Positions 43,000 through 52,210 of a DNA stretch of 64,000 bases are shown one piece after another. This stretch comes from JAVSMW01 sp032027005 (GTDB lineage: Bacteria > Bacillota > Thermincolia > Thermincolales > UBA2595), in NCBI GenBank assembly GCA_032027005.1, contig JAVSMW010000001.1, forward strand, positions 226,598-290,597, written 5' to 3'. Every line of letters begins with the position of its first letter. Position 1 is the stretch's first letter. The position numbers and the translations under genes were made by a program. Under the pieces are notes generated by a model, which ran no database searches, had not been told where the DNA came from, and was given only the letters and a program-made list of their open reading frames with translations.

Positions 43000-43568
43000 C
43001 TTTGCCCACTTCCAATCTGGTTGGCATAACTATCAACTGCACCCAGGGAGTTATTTTTTTGCCTTGGGATAATCTCATATAGATAGTTATTGCCTTTAAA
43101 TATTTCGACATAGACATTATCGTTGTCGATATACACTTTTGCGGTTGCGCCCACCTTGTCGGCATTTTGCTGGATGACATCAGCCATCTTGGTAAAATCA
43201 CCTTTAGCCAGTGCTTCATAAATAACAAACTGGCTTTGGTAATATATTTCTTCCAAGGCCTTATCCCGGTTGTCCCTGAGTTCCATGGTGTATTTTGTGT
43301 CACCCAAAATCTCTGCAGTATAACTGTTCAATTCCCGATAGGCTTGTCTCAGGTTATCCGTCTTTTTAACATGCAAGACCACATTTATTGAAGTGCCCTT
43401 TTCTTCAATAACCGGAATTTTATTGACCAGTTTGGTTTCAGAATACAGCTTGAATAGGGGCTCCTCCACATCATATTTCTGATACAGAAACTGGACGGAC
43501 AGGAGGACAGCCAGTGTAACAAATACTGCAGCTATTACGACATATACTCTTAACCCTTTAATTTGCAA
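42996..43568 (-). CDS. Membrane-anchored exported protein, partner of FtsH-like protease
   Basis: 190 aa. One N-terminal transmembrane helix (about residues 8-26) is followed by a charged exported domain of about 160 aa with mixed helix and strand. I do not recognise a family. TTG 43568 is chosen because GGGGAGG lies 7 bases upstream; an in-frame extension upstream lacks a ribosome site. It is translationally coupled to the FtsH-like gene. It may supply the outside domain that this protease lacks, but that is inference. Confidence 0.72.
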   Translation of the reverse strand: MQIKGLRVYVVIAAVFVTLAVLLSVQFLYQKYDVEEPLFKLYSETKLVNKIPVIEEKGTSINVVLHVKKTDNLRQAYRELNSYTAEILGDTKYTMELRDNRDKALEEIYYQSQFVIYEALAKGDFTKMADVIQQNADKVGATAKVYIDNDNVYVEIFKGNNYLYEIIPRQKNNSLGAVDSYANQIGSGQR

Positions 43569-43784
43569 GACTTTTCCTCCCCTTTCTAACCTGCTAGAGA
43601 CATTATAACATACCCATTTGGACACTTCCTTATGGAATAAATGGAAACCGGTTGACAAGGAATTCTATTTAACTGTTAACAGCACATTAACAAAATTAAT
43701 TAAGGGCACACTTTAAACAATAGTTGCTTAAACAATTAAAATCCTAGTAATATATATTAAAAGAGTGTGTATGGGGAGGGCCTG

Positions 43785-45254
43785 ATGTTATCTGATTTCT
43801 GGTTTATGTATGGGAAGTCTATATTATGGATATATTCTGCATCATCGACAGTTCTAATGATTGTGGTCAGTTTTTTAATCTTTCTGGAAAAAAGGAATCC
43901 TTATAAGACTATAGCGTGGCTTGCAGTTATGATTATTTTCCCAATCCTCGGGTTTATTGTTTATCTGGTTTTTGGCCAGAACGTTCGTAAACGCAAGCTG
44001 ATCCGTACCAAAAGTATTCATGAAATAGATTATATTAATAATATTGTGGATCACCAGATCGAATACCTGAAAAACAATACAGATTTTAACTTCGAGCCAT
44101 TGAATTCTAAAAAGCAGCTGATCAGCCTGCTTCTCCATAACGCCAATGCCCCTTTTACCAGAAACAACCGTGCTCAGGTCCTGCCTGACGGCAGCGAGGC
44201 TTTTGAACTCATCTTTGCAGAGTTGGAAAAGGCTACAGACCATATTCACATTGAATACTACATCATAAGGGATGATAACACCGGGCAGATTTTAAAGGAA
44301 ATATTGATCCGCAAAGCTAAAGCAGGCGTTAAAGTGAGGGTTATTTACGACGATGTAGGCAGCTGGACCCTCGCTAAGTCATTTATTAAAGACCTACAGG
44401 ATAACGGAATTCAGATCAAGCCGTTCCTGCCTGTGATATTCCCTCTAATCAATAACAGGATAAATTACCGCAATCACCGGAAAATTGTGGTCATTGACGG
44501 CCGGGTTGGTTTTATGGGCGGCCTAAATGTCGGAGATGAATACCTGGGTTATCATCCCAGGCTTGGAAAGTGGCGCGACACTCATCTAATGCTGGAAGGA
44601 ACGGCAATTCATTTTCTCCAGGTTATTTTCCTCCTGGATTGGGAATTTGTCAGTGGAGAAACCCTGACTGCCAGGAACTTTTTCCCTGAAACTGAATGCT
44701 TTCAAGGAAAATTAATTCAGATTGCTGCCAGCGGGCCTGACACAAACTGGCAAACCATCCAGCAGTCTTATTTTGCTTTAATTAATTCGGCCCAAAAATC
44801 CATTAAAATTACAACCCCATACCTGATACCCGATGACGCGATTTTGCTGGCCCTAAAAACAGCGGCTTTGAGTGGGGTTGATGTCAAAATTATGCTGCCA
44901 GGTATTCCGGATAAGAAAATTGTTTACTGGGCATCCCAAAGTTATTTTGATGAACTGATGGAAGCGGGCATTCAGATTTTTCTCTACAAGCCGGGGTTTA
45001 TCCATGCCAAAATTGTTTCAGTTGACGGTGAAGTTGCTTCCCTGGGGTCGGCAAACCTGGATGTGCGCAGTTTCCAATTGAATTTTGAAGTTAACGCGAT
45101 GCTCTATGATGATGAACTTGTCGCCAAGATTGACGGTGATTTCGCAAAGGACCTCACCCAATGTCAATTGGTTGACAAAAGTGAATTTGAAAAAAGGGCC
45201 CTGCCCGCCAAAATCGGTCAAGCCGCCGCCCGCTTGCTGTCACCGATTCTTTAA
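43785..45254 (+). CDS. cls: Cardiolipin synthase
   Basis: 489 aa membrane enzyme that joins two phosphatidylglycerols. Two N-terminal membrane helices (about residues 10-32 and 42-62) precede two phospholipase D motifs: HRKIVVIDGRVGFMGG (about 230) and HAKIVSVDGEVASLGSANLD (about 408-427). The start at 43785 has GGGAGGG 4 bases upstream. It is the only plus-strand gene in a leftward stretch that also holds pgsA and pgpA, so phospholipid synthesis genes are grouped here. Confidence 0.95.
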   Translation: MLSDFWFMYGKSILWIYSASSTVLMIVVSFLIFLEKRNPYKTIAWLAVMIIFPILGFIVYLVFGQNVRKRKLIRTKSIHEIDYINNIVDHQIEYLKNNTDFNFEPLNSKKQLISLLLHNANAPFTRNNRAQVLPDGSEAFELIFAELEKATDHIHIEYYIIRDDNTGQILKEILIRKAKAGVKVRVIYDDVGSWTLAKSFIKDLQDNGIQIKPFLPVIFPLINNRINYRNHRKIVVIDGRVGFMGGLNVGDEYLGYHPRLGKWRDTHLMLEGTAIHFLQVIFLLDWEFVSGETLTARNFFPETECFQGKLIQIAASGPDTNWQTIQQSYFALINSAQKSIKITTPYLIPDDAILLALKTAALSGVDVKIMLPGIPDKKIVYWASQSYFDELMEAGIQIFLYKPGFIHAKIVSVDGEVASLGSANLDVRSFQLNFEVNAMLYDDELVAKIDGDFAKDLTQCQLVDKSEFEKRALPAKIGQAAARLLSPIL

Positions 45255-45326
45255 GACAAAATCTTTGAGACAAAATTAATTGTAATACCCTCAGGACGGT
45301 ATATGAGCGAAAAACAAAAAAATATT

Positions 45327-45370
45327 GCCGCGGATAAACGCGGATGAACACGGTGTTCATCCGCGGCTAA
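45327..45370. repeat. CGCGGATGAACAC inverted-repeat word
   Basis: CGCGGATGAACAC, one base, GTGTTCATCCGCG is a perfect 13-bp-arm palindrome, preceded by GCCGCGGATAAACG. Shorter forms of the word occur at 33511 and 41215. It lies between convergent cls and the dNK gene. Confidence 0.8.
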
Positions 45371-45413
45371 TTTTACTTTCATATTCAGATAGTACCGAAT
45401 TAATTTTTAAAAG

Positions 45414-45440
45414 AAAAAAATATAGAGGGGATCCCCCTCT
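45414..45440 (-). terminator. Terminator of the rimO-pgsA-pgpA-dNK series
   Basis: The minus strand has AGAGGGG, 3 bases, CCCCTCT followed by ATATTTTTTT. Confidence 0.85.
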
Positions 45441-45451
45441 TTGAAGTATAC

Positions 45452-46096
45452 TTATACAGCTTTGTTTATACTCATACCATTATGTTCAAGCCAATCTTTT
45501 ACAATTTTCAGAATCGCGGCCCGATCGGCGGGGTTTTGGACAAAATCCATGTTGTCAACATCTATTTTAAGCAGTGGTGACAACTTATAATTGTGATAAT
45601 ACTCTGTGTAAACTTCGTGGAGATTGCGCCAATAGCTGGGCGGCATTTTTAATTCATCTTCCCTGCCCCGGAGCTTGATTCTCCTGATGGCTTCATCGGC
45701 TGAAACATTGAGGTATATTACCAGCCCGGGCGGCTCCAGGGTATCAACCAGATTCCGAAAAATAGATTTATAGACGAAATATTCCTCAGGCTCCATATCA
45801 CCGGTTTTATAATACAAGCCGGCAAAAATAGGGTCAGAGTACACAGACCTGTCCATGACGGCATTGCCTAAACTACAGGCTTCTTTATACTGTAGATACC
45901 TGTTGTTCAGAAAACTTAACTGCATTGGAAAACACCAGCGGGGACCCTCATTATAATATTTACCCAGAAGGTCATTTTCATCTCGAAAAATCTCAACAAA
46001 TGGCGTTAAATTAAGCTCTTTTACCAGTATATCCATCAGGGATGTTTTCCCTACCCCTGTCATTCCGTCAACTACCATGCTAACCCTAAAATTCAC
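45452..46096 (-). CDS. Deoxynucleoside kinase (dGK/dAK family)
   Basis: 214 aa kinase that salvages deoxynucleosides. The P-loop is VDGMTGVGKTSLMD, the family block VMDRSVYSDPIFAG (DRS) is near residue 80, and the LID-like arginines are in RRIKLRGREDE. Residues alone do not decide between deoxyadenosine and deoxyguanosine. The GTG at 46096 is the likely start, giving the normal length; AAAAGGAAAGGA lies 12 or more bases upstream, so the exact start is uncertain. It follows pgpA. Confidence 0.85.
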   Translation of the reverse strand: MNFRVSMVVDGMTGVGKTSLMDILVKELNLTPFVEIFRDENDLLGKYYNEGPRWCFPMQLSFLNNRYLQYKEACSLGNAVMDRSVYSDPIFAGLYYKTGDMEPEEYFVYKSIFRNLVDTLEPPGLVIYLNVSADEAIRRIKLRGREDELKMPPSYWRNLHEVYTEYYHNYKLSPLLKIDVDNMDFVQNPADRAAILKIVKDWLEHNGMSINKAV

Positions 46097-46119
46097 TTGA
46101 GCGGCACATCCTTTCCTTT

Positions 46120-46554
46120 TTAGAACGGCAGCATCTTTACAGTCAGCCACAGCACCAGATTAGTCAGCAGCCCGGCTGCCAGGTCATCGGCCATCACCCC
46201 AAAGCCACCAGGCAGCTTTTGCAACTGGTGGATTGGTTCAGGCTTGATGATATCAAAAACCCGAAATAGCAAAAAGGCCGCAAGTAAATAATAACCATGC
46301 CAGTTAAAAGCCGCTACCAGATACCCGGCTATCTCATCAATAACTATTTTGGGGCTGTCATGCTCTTCCAGGAGCTTCTCAGCTTCATGTGATATCCAGA
46401 TGCCGGCAAAGCATACTGCCAGCAGCAGATACAAATTATCGGGAAATAGAAGGGCCAGGGCCAATCCAAACACTGTACCAAAAGTTCCCGGGGCTTTGGG
46501 AGCCATACCCCAGCCGAAACCTGTGGCCACAAAAACAATTAGTTTGTTTCTCAT
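46120..46554 (-). CDS. pgpA: Phosphatidylglycerophosphatase A
   Basis: 144 aa membrane phosphatase that makes phosphatidylglycerol from its phosphate. GFGWGMAPKAPGTFGT (about residues 12-27), ISHEAEKLLEEHDSPKIVIDEIAGYL and FRVFDIIKPEPI are family hallmarks, with 3-4 hydrophobic helices. It overlaps the pgsA stop by 4 bases, so synthesis and dephosphorylation of PGP are coupled. Confidence 0.94.
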   Translation of the reverse strand: MRNKLIVFVATGFGWGMAPKAPGTFGTVFGLALALLFPDNLYLLLAVCFAGIWISHEAEKLLEEHDSPKIVIDEIAGYLVAAFNWHGYYLLAAFLLFRVFDIIKPEPIHQLQKLPGGFGVMADDLAAGLLTNLVLWLTVKMLPF

Positions 46555-47099
46555 TTTGCCGCTCCGGTTTTTAAGAGGTGGCGTATTCGCTTAAAATAAT
46601 CCAAACCTGACCAAATCGTAAAAATCACGGCAACCCCCATCGCAAACTTGCCAATCTGTATATTCCACAAAGCAAAGGGAAAATCATGAATAAATAAAAA
46701 AACGATAGCAACTATCTGGGATACAGTTTTGGCTTTTCCCAGCGGGCTCGCTGCAATAATAACCCCATCAGCCGCAGCAACTGCCCGCAAACCGGTAACT
46801 GCCAGCTCACGGCCAATTATCAAAAACGCCACCCAGGCAGAGATTTCCCGCAGTTCAACCAGGGAAATCAAAGCTGCTGAAATTAGCAGCTTGTCTGCCA
46901 GGGGGTCCATAAATTTACCTAATCTGGTAACCTCTTTGCGCTTCCGGGCCAGATATCCGTCCAGGCCATCCGTACTGGCAGCCAGGATAAAGACTGCCGC
47001 AGCTAAGAAATTGCCATACGGGATCTTGATTGATAAGATCAACAGAAACACCGGCACCAGAAATATTCTTGCAAGCGTAATTTTATTGGCCAGATTCAT
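46551..47099 (-). CDS. pgsA: CDP-diacylglycerol-glycerol-3-phosphate 3-phosphatidyltransferase
   Basis: 182 aa membrane enzyme. The CDP-alcohol phosphotransferase signature DG-x2-AR-x8-G-x3-D-x3-D is present in STDGLDGYLARKRKEV followed by GKFMDPLADK. There are about five hydrophobic helices. The start ATG 47099 overlaps the rimO stop (TGATG). Confidence 0.96.
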   Translation of the reverse strand: MNLANKITLARIFLVPVFLLILSIKIPYGNFLAAAVFILAASTDGLDGYLARKRKEVTRLGKFMDPLADKLLISAALISLVELREISAWVAFLIIGRELAVTGLRAVAAADGVIIAASPLGKAKTVSQIVAIVFLFIHDFPFALWNIQIGKFAMGVAVIFTIWSGLDYFKRIRHLLKTGAAK

Positions 47100-48430
47100 C
47101 AAATGACCTCTCCAATCAAGTCATACTCATAAGCATGGGTTACTTTGACAGAAACGAAATCTCCGGCTGAGAGCCCTTTCCCATTTACCTGAACGGTACC
47201 GTCAACTTCCGGAGCATCAGCCTGCGACCGTCCATAATATACTTCAGGGCTGTCTTCATCTTTTCCTTCAATCAAGACTGAAATTATTTGGCCGATTTTT
47301 TGCTTGTTTTTGGCCAGAGAAATATCCTGCTGGATATTAATTAAATAATCTTTTCTGGCTTCCTTCAACTCATCAGGAACTTGTCCTGGCAAATCAACTG
47401 CTGCCGTCCCGTCCTCAGGTGAATACGTAAATACACCTACCCGGTCAAACCGGACTGTTTTGACAAAGTCGACCAGGTTCTGAAACTGTTGTTCCGTTTC
47501 GCCAGGGAAACCTACTATAAAAGATGTGCGCAGGGTCAAGCCGGGAATATTTTGCCTGAGTTTCTCTATCAGGCGCAAAATATCATCATTGCTTCCCTGC
47601 CTGTTCATCGCCCGCAGAATTGCATTATCAGCATGCTGGAGGGGCACATCCAGATAACGGCAGATTTTCTCGTGGGAAGCCAGGACTTCAATCAGACTAT
47701 CTGTGAAGTGGGTCGGATAAGCATACAAAACCCGCAGCCATTCCAGGTCCTGCACAGTCACCAGCTTTTGCAGGAGTTTGTCCAATTTATGCTCCCCGTA
47801 CAAATCCAGGCCATATCTGGTGGTATCCTGAGCGATTAAATTAACCTCCCGCACACCCTGGACCGCCAGACGCGAAGCCTCAGCCTCAATTGATTCAAGG
47901 GGGCGGCTGCGATAGTCACCTCTAATTGTGGGAATTGCACAGTAAGCACAACGGTTGTTGCAGCCTTCGGCCACTTTTATGTACGCTGAATATGCAGGTG
48001 TCGCCAAATCTCTGGGTAGTTGGTGGTCATAAATGAAGGTAGGGGCTGAGACACGAACAGGTTTTTGTCCTGCCAGCACATCTTTTACTACCCTGGCAAT
48101 ATGGGGTACCTCCCCTGTGCCGATGAGGCCGTCAATTTCGGGGATTTCAGCCAGAAGTTCATCTTTGTATCGCTGGGCCAGGCACCCGGTTACTACCAGG
48201 GCCCGGCATTTACCCATTTGTTTAAAGCTCACGGCTTCCATGATAGCACTAACGGACTCCTCTTTCGCCGCATCTATAAAACCACATGTATTAACCAGCA
48301 AAATATCGGCAGTTTTCTCGCCGGTGACAATTTCGTATCCCGACTCTCTGAGAAGGCCTGTCATAACTTCCGAGTCCACCAGGTTTTTGGCACACCCCAG
48401 ACTTACTACTTTAATTTTTAACACCGGCAA
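47099..48430 (-). CDS. rimO: Ribosomal protein uS12 methylthiotransferase
   Basis: 443 aa radical-SAM enzyme that adds a methylthio group to an Asp of ribosomal protein S12. The N-terminal UPF0004 domain starts VVSLGCAKNLVDSEVM with its three Cys ligands. The radical-SAM motif CNNRCAYCAIP is at about residue 155, and a TRAM domain ends the protein (GQIISVLIEG onward). The start is either TTG 48430 or the GTG two codons later, both near GGAGG. It heads the rimO-pgsA-pgpA-dNK series. Confidence 0.96.
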   Translation of the reverse strand: MPVLKIKVVSLGCAKNLVDSEVMTGLLRESGYEIVTGEKTADILLVNTCGFIDAAKEESVSAIMEAVSFKQMGKCRALVVTGCLAQRYKDELLAEIPEIDGLIGTGEVPHIARVVKDVLAGQKPVRVSAPTFIYDHQLPRDLATPAYSAYIKVAEGCNNRCAYCAIPTIRGDYRSRPLESIEAEASRLAVQGVREVNLIAQDTTRYGLDLYGEHKLDKLLQKLVTVQDLEWLRVLYAYPTHFTDSLIEVLASHEKICRYLDVPLQHADNAILRAMNRQGSNDDILRLIEKLRQNIPGLTLRTSFIVGFPGETEQQFQNLVDFVKTVRFDRVGVFTYSPEDGTAAVDLPGQVPDELKEARKDYLINIQQDISLAKNKQKIGQIISVLIEGKDEDSPEVYYGRSQADAPEVDGTVQVNGKGLSAGDFVSVKVTHAYEYDLIGEVI

Positions 48431-48539
48431 TTTTCCTCCACCCGTAAAAATCGTATGGTATCGTAAGATGTTGCTGGAAACACAAATTTACCACTATTAT
48501 ATAGTATAGGGCATCATTTCGGAAGTGTCAAAATAGATT

Positions 48540-50324
48540 TTACCAGACCAGGCATTTTGGGCCCCGTCCTATTAAGTCTGACCGGCCCGCTTGATGCAAA
48601 GCCTCCTTGACCAATTGGCGGTTTTGCGGATTTCTGTATTGGGCCAAAGCCCGCTGCATTTTTCTTTCCCGCTCCGACCTTGGTACATAGACCTTTTCAC
48701 CGGTTAGTGGGTCGATCCCTGTATAATAGATACAGGTGGACAAACTTCCGGGAGTAGGCGTAAAGTCCTGGATTTGTTCCGGGTTGTAGCCCATATCCCG
48801 AATATACTCGGCCAGCTTGACGGCATCTTTTAAGGTACATCCGGGATGGGCCACAATAAAATACGGAACCAGGTACTGTTTTTTGCCAAGCTCCCGGTTA
48901 GCCTTCGTGTATTTTTCGGTAAACTGTTCATAAACCTCGTGGCCCGGCTTGCGCATGTATTTTAATACCGCCGGGGCAACGTGTTCCGGGGCAACCTTAA
49001 GCTGCCCGCTGATATGGTGGCGGCAGAGCTCTCTTAATACCCCGGGATCTTTTTCATAGGCCAGGTAATCATACCTAAGTCCGGACCGCAAGAACACCTT
49101 TTTTACTCCGGGCAGGGATCTGATCTTCCTTAACAATTCCAATAAATCGGCATGTTCTACCTGAACACTCCGGCATTTGTCAGGATAAAGGCATTGTTTG
49201 TCACGACAGGCCCCGCTGCGCACCTGCTTGGAACAGGCTGGGCTGCGAAAATTCGCCGTAGGTCCGCCTACATCATGAATGATCCCTTTAAAGCCTGGCA
49301 GTTCAGTCAGGAGCCGGGCTTCTTCAAGGATGGATTCGTGGCTCCTGGCCTGAATGATACAACCCTGATGAAAAGTGAGAGCACAAAAAGCGCAACCACC
49401 ATAGCAGCCCCGCTGGGCAGTAATACTGAATTCCACTTCCTGCAAAGCCGGCACTCCCCCCTCCTGTTTGTAAAAGGGATGATAACCCCGCATATACGGC
49501 AGCCCGTAAATACTATCCATTTGCTCAGTCGTCAGGGGCCTGCCCGGCTGGTTTTGCACTATCAGCTGTTCTCCGTGAGGTTGGATTAAAGGCCGTCCCG
49601 TAAAAGGGTCCTGCTCGTTGTAGGATAATTTAAAAGCTTCGGCATATTTTTTCTTATCATCCCGAACTTGTTCAAAGGAGGGCAGCAGCACTGCCTTCTT
49701 CTCATAACCAGCAGAGGCAAATACCGTGCCGGAAATATCTGTCAAGTCAGAGACGGCTTCACCCTTGGCCAGCCGCCTGGCAATTTCCCCGACAGGCTTC
49801 TCGCCCATCCCGAAAACCAGCAAATCGGCCCTGGCATCTAACAAAAGGGACCGGCGCACCTTGTTGTCCCAGTAATCATAATGGGCCAGCCGGCGCAGGC
49901 TGGCTTCGATTCCGCCAATGATTACCGGTGTGCCCGGAAATACCTCGCGCAGCCGATTACAATAAACTATAGTGGCTCTATCAGGCCTCAAGCCAGGTTT
50001 TCCTCCCGGTGAGTAGACATCTTCCGGACGCCGTTTTTTGTTACCCGTATAGTTGTTCACCATTGAATCAAGGTTGCCCGCCGTCACCAGACAAGCGTAC
50101 CTGGGTCGGCCCAAAACTGTGAAGTCTGCCGTCCTGCGCCAGTCGGGCTGAGCAATGACACCCACCCTAAAGCCCTGGTCTTCCAATAAGCGTCCAATAA
50201 TGGCTATGCCAAAACTGGGATGGTCCACATAGGCATCACCGGTAACCAGCAGAAAATCTATATAATGCCAGTCCCGTATGACCATTTCTTCTCTTGTCAT
50301 GGGAAAATAATCTTGTATTTTCAA
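48540..50324 (-). CDS. YgiQ-family radical SAM protein
   Basis: 594 aa. The N-terminal UPF0313-type region has FLPMTREEM-like IQDYFPMTREEM and HPSFGIAIIGRLLE. The radical-SAM motif CYGGCAFCALTFHQG lies at about residue 310, and the C-terminal part has DFTPTPGSLSTCIYYTGIDP. The substrate is unknown. TTG 50324 is preferred (AAAGGGTGA, 6 bases); GTG 50333 overlaps that site. A 274-bp palindromic element lies 51 bases upstream, in the leader. Confidence 0.9.
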   Translation of the reverse strand: MKIQDYFPMTREEMVIRDWHYIDFLLVTGDAYVDHPSFGIAIIGRLLEDQGFRVGVIAQPDWRRTADFTVLGRPRYACLVTAGNLDSMVNNYTGNKKRRPEDVYSPGGKPGLRPDRATIVYCNRLREVFPGTPVIIGGIEASLRRLAHYDYWDNKVRRSLLLDARADLLVFGMGEKPVGEIARRLAKGEAVSDLTDISGTVFASAGYEKKAVLLPSFEQVRDDKKKYAEAFKLSYNEQDPFTGRPLIQPHGEQLIVQNQPGRPLTTEQMDSIYGLPYMRGYHPFYKQEGGVPALQEVEFSITAQRGCYGGCAFCALTFHQGCIIQARSHESILEEARLLTELPGFKGIIHDVGGPTANFRSPACSKQVRSGACRDKQCLYPDKCRSVQVEHADLLELLRKIRSLPGVKKVFLRSGLRYDYLAYEKDPGVLRELCRHHISGQLKVAPEHVAPAVLKYMRKPGHEVYEQFTEKYTKANRELGKKQYLVPYFIVAHPGCTLKDAVKLAEYIRDMGYNPEQIQDFTPTPGSLSTCIYYTGIDPLTGEKVYVPRSERERKMQRALAQYRNPQNRQLVKEALHQAGRSDLIGRGPKCLVW

Positions 50325-50374
50325 TGTTTTCACCCTTTATTATTATAACACTCTTGGCTAACCGCAATTCCGCC

Positions 50375-50648
50375 GCGGGTATGACCGTTTACTCCAGTTT
50401 CCCAGGGCGGCATTTAGTCATCTAGCTGTAAAGCTCCGGCACCAAGCCGGCGTCCCCGAACTTGACGGCTCAGTGGGCATTCCTAATGAGATGGCCGCCT
50501 CCCGTTTCGCATTTACTGCCAGCGAAACTTACCGGCAGCCTTCGCCGTCTGCGGACATACGGGGACTCCCCGGCTTGCTGCTCTCCGCTTTACAGCAAGA
50601 TTCCTGACAATGCCGCCCAATGAAACTTCCGCAAACGGTCATACCCGC
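50375..50648. mobile_element. 274-bp element with 40-bp terminal inverted repeats (MITE-like or structured RNA)
   Basis: The left end starts GCGGGTATGACCGTTT and the right end is its exact complement AAACGGTCATACCCGC. AGTTTC and GGGCGGCATT inside the left end are also matched on the right, giving 40-bp ends. Further nested pairs are GCTGTAAAGC/GCTTTACAGC, AAGCCGG/CCGGCTT, GTCCCCG/CGGGGAC and GACGGC/GCCGTC. There is no reading frame and no obvious target duplication. It could be a non-autonomous mobile element or a long hairpin RNA in the leader of the radical SAM gene. Confidence 0.75.
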
Positions 50649-50738
50649 TCTGATTCACTGCTTAAGCTTAATAATACTTTTGCCAAATAATCTAAGAGTA
50701 CTTTGTGTTGTAGCGACAGACTTAGATTAGGCTATACT

Positions 50739-50785
50739 AAAATCAACGGGTCCAACGGTATGAAAACCGCAGACCCGTTGATTTT
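50739..50785. terminator. Bidirectional terminator after yajQ
   Basis: AAAATCAACGGGTC and GACCCGTTGATTTT form a 14-bp stem with AT ends, right at the yajQ stop. Confidence 0.85.
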
Positions 50786-51284
50786 AATTGGAACGATAGT
50801 TAGTAAACTGCAGGGGTGTGTCGTACTCTTTTCCCCTTAACAGCTGTATCACTGCCTGCAGGTCATCCCTTTCCTTGCCGGAAACCCTGAGCTTATCACC
50901 GTTAATTGAGGCCTGGACTTTAATTTTGGAGTTCTTGATATCTTTGACAATTTCCTTACCCAGATCTTTATCAATACCCTGTTGGATAGTTACCTGCTGG
51001 CGCACAGTGTCTCCGGCAGCCTGCTCTATCTTGCCGTATTTTAAGGCTTTGATTTCAATTCCCCTTTTAATCATTTTACTTTCCAGGATATCGACAACAT
51101 TTCGCAGTTTAAATTCGTCATCAGAGACTAGCGTAATATTGGCGCCCTCTTGTTTGATCTCACTTTTGCTGCCCTTAAAATCAAAACGGGTCTCAATTTC
51201 ACGCCTGGCTTGGTTTAAAGCGTTGTCTACCTCCTGCAAATCTACCTCGGAAACAATATCAAATGAATTTTCTTTCGCTGCCAT
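50784..51284 (-). CDS. yajQ: YajQ-family nucleotide-binding protein
   Basis: 166 aa, normal length. It starts SFDIVSEVDLQEVDNALNQA and has TRFDFKGSKSEI and the C-terminal QVSGKERDDLQ-like RVSGKERDDLQAVIQLLRG and PLQFTNYR. Two ferredoxin-like folds bind nucleotides; some homologues bind cyclic di-GMP, and whether this one does is not shown. AGAGGGT precedes the ATG. The rodZ-like gene lies 46 bases upstream. Confidence 0.96.
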   Translation of the reverse strand: MAAKENSFDIVSEVDLQEVDNALNQARREIETRFDFKGSKSEIKQEGANITLVSDDEFKLRNVVDILESKMIKRGIEIKALKYGKIEQAAGDTVRQQVTIQQGIDKDLGKEIVKDIKNSKIKVQASINGDKLRVSGKERDDLQAVIQLLRGKEYDTPLQFTNYRSN

Positions 51285-51330
51285 AACTGGATACCCTCTT
51301 CCTGATGATTATTTTTCTCCGGTCATTCTC

Positions 51331-52197
51331 TTAACCCCTGCTGGAATCTTGAACCGCTGAAGGGTTTGAAGCACTACCCGGTGTTGTGGCAGAGACAAAC
51401 TCCTTGGTATCAGGATCCCCCATTTTCCCCAGTCTGCCAAGGTTCTGCCCGTTAAAAATAGCCTCTACCGCACCGGCATTGCCAACCCTTGCTGTAATTT
51501 TACCGGTGCCGGAATATGTTTTTGATTCACCTGGATTGAGATTGCCCGTGAATTTGATAACACCATCAACGGTGACCTTAACCCAGCATATTTGGTCCTT
51601 AATGTTTAAAGTGAGATTTACACCCGTGACACTTGGTTCTGCAGTCCCCTGTCCTGGCGTGCCTCCGGAAGTATTTCCGTTTTGCCCGCCCGGCTGCTGG
51701 GGCTCATTGACGGAAGGGTTCTCGGCAGGTTTTTCAGTAGGTTTCTGCTGATCCCCCTGTTCAGTTTTAGACCGGTCCGCCGTTTGGTTTCCGTTGTCAT
51801 CTGCTGTATTCTTCAGGCCAAAATTATAAAAGACCAAAACGACAACTGCAAAAACCGCAATTATTACAGTTACCAGGTAATTTTTTCTCTCGGCGCGGTC
51901 TGCCGAACGCTTCTTTTTATTGATACTTTCCTCAATATCAACCTTCTTGTATTCTTCTTTTGATGACGCCCCCATTAGCTTAAAGCCAAGCATGACCTCT
52001 TCCTGGTTAAGTCCCAGGTAGTTGGCATAATTACGCAAGAAACCTTTGGCATATACACGCCCCGGAATAACGTCATAGTCATCCTCCTCCAGGGCCTGAA
52101 GATATCTTTTCCGAATCTTGGTATCTTCTTCCGCTTGTTGAAGGGTGATGTCTTTGGCCTCACGTGTGCTCTTCAGCATCTCTCCAATACCGCCCAT
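51331..52197 (-). CDS. RodZ-like cell-shape protein (HTH-TM-DUF4115)
   Basis: 288 aa. A cytoplasmic Xre-type helix-turn-helix (about residues 4-70; LKSTREAKDITLQQAEEDTK, RVYAKGFLRNYANYLGL) precedes one membrane helix (about 106-124). A low-complexity Gln/Pro/Gly linker follows, then an exported DUF4115 domain (CWVKVTVDGVIKFTGNLNPGE). This is the RodZ plan, linking MreB to wall synthesis. It lies in a leftward run after mnmH. Confidence 0.85.
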   Translation of the reverse strand: MGGIGEMLKSTREAKDITLQQAEEDTKIRKRYLQALEEDDYDVIPGRVYAKGFLRNYANYLGLNQEEVMLGFKLMGASSKEEYKKVDIEESINKKKRSADRAERKNYLVTVIIAVFAVVVLVFYNFGLKNTADDNGNQTADRSKTEQGDQQKPTEKPAENPSVNEPQQPGGQNGNTSGGTPGQGTAEPSVTGVNLTLNIKDQICWVKVTVDGVIKFTGNLNPGESKTYSGTGKITARVGNAGAVEAIFNGQNLGRLGKMGDPDTKEFVSATTPGSASNPSAVQDSSRG

Positions 52198-52210
52198 GTG
52201 CGCACCTCCG

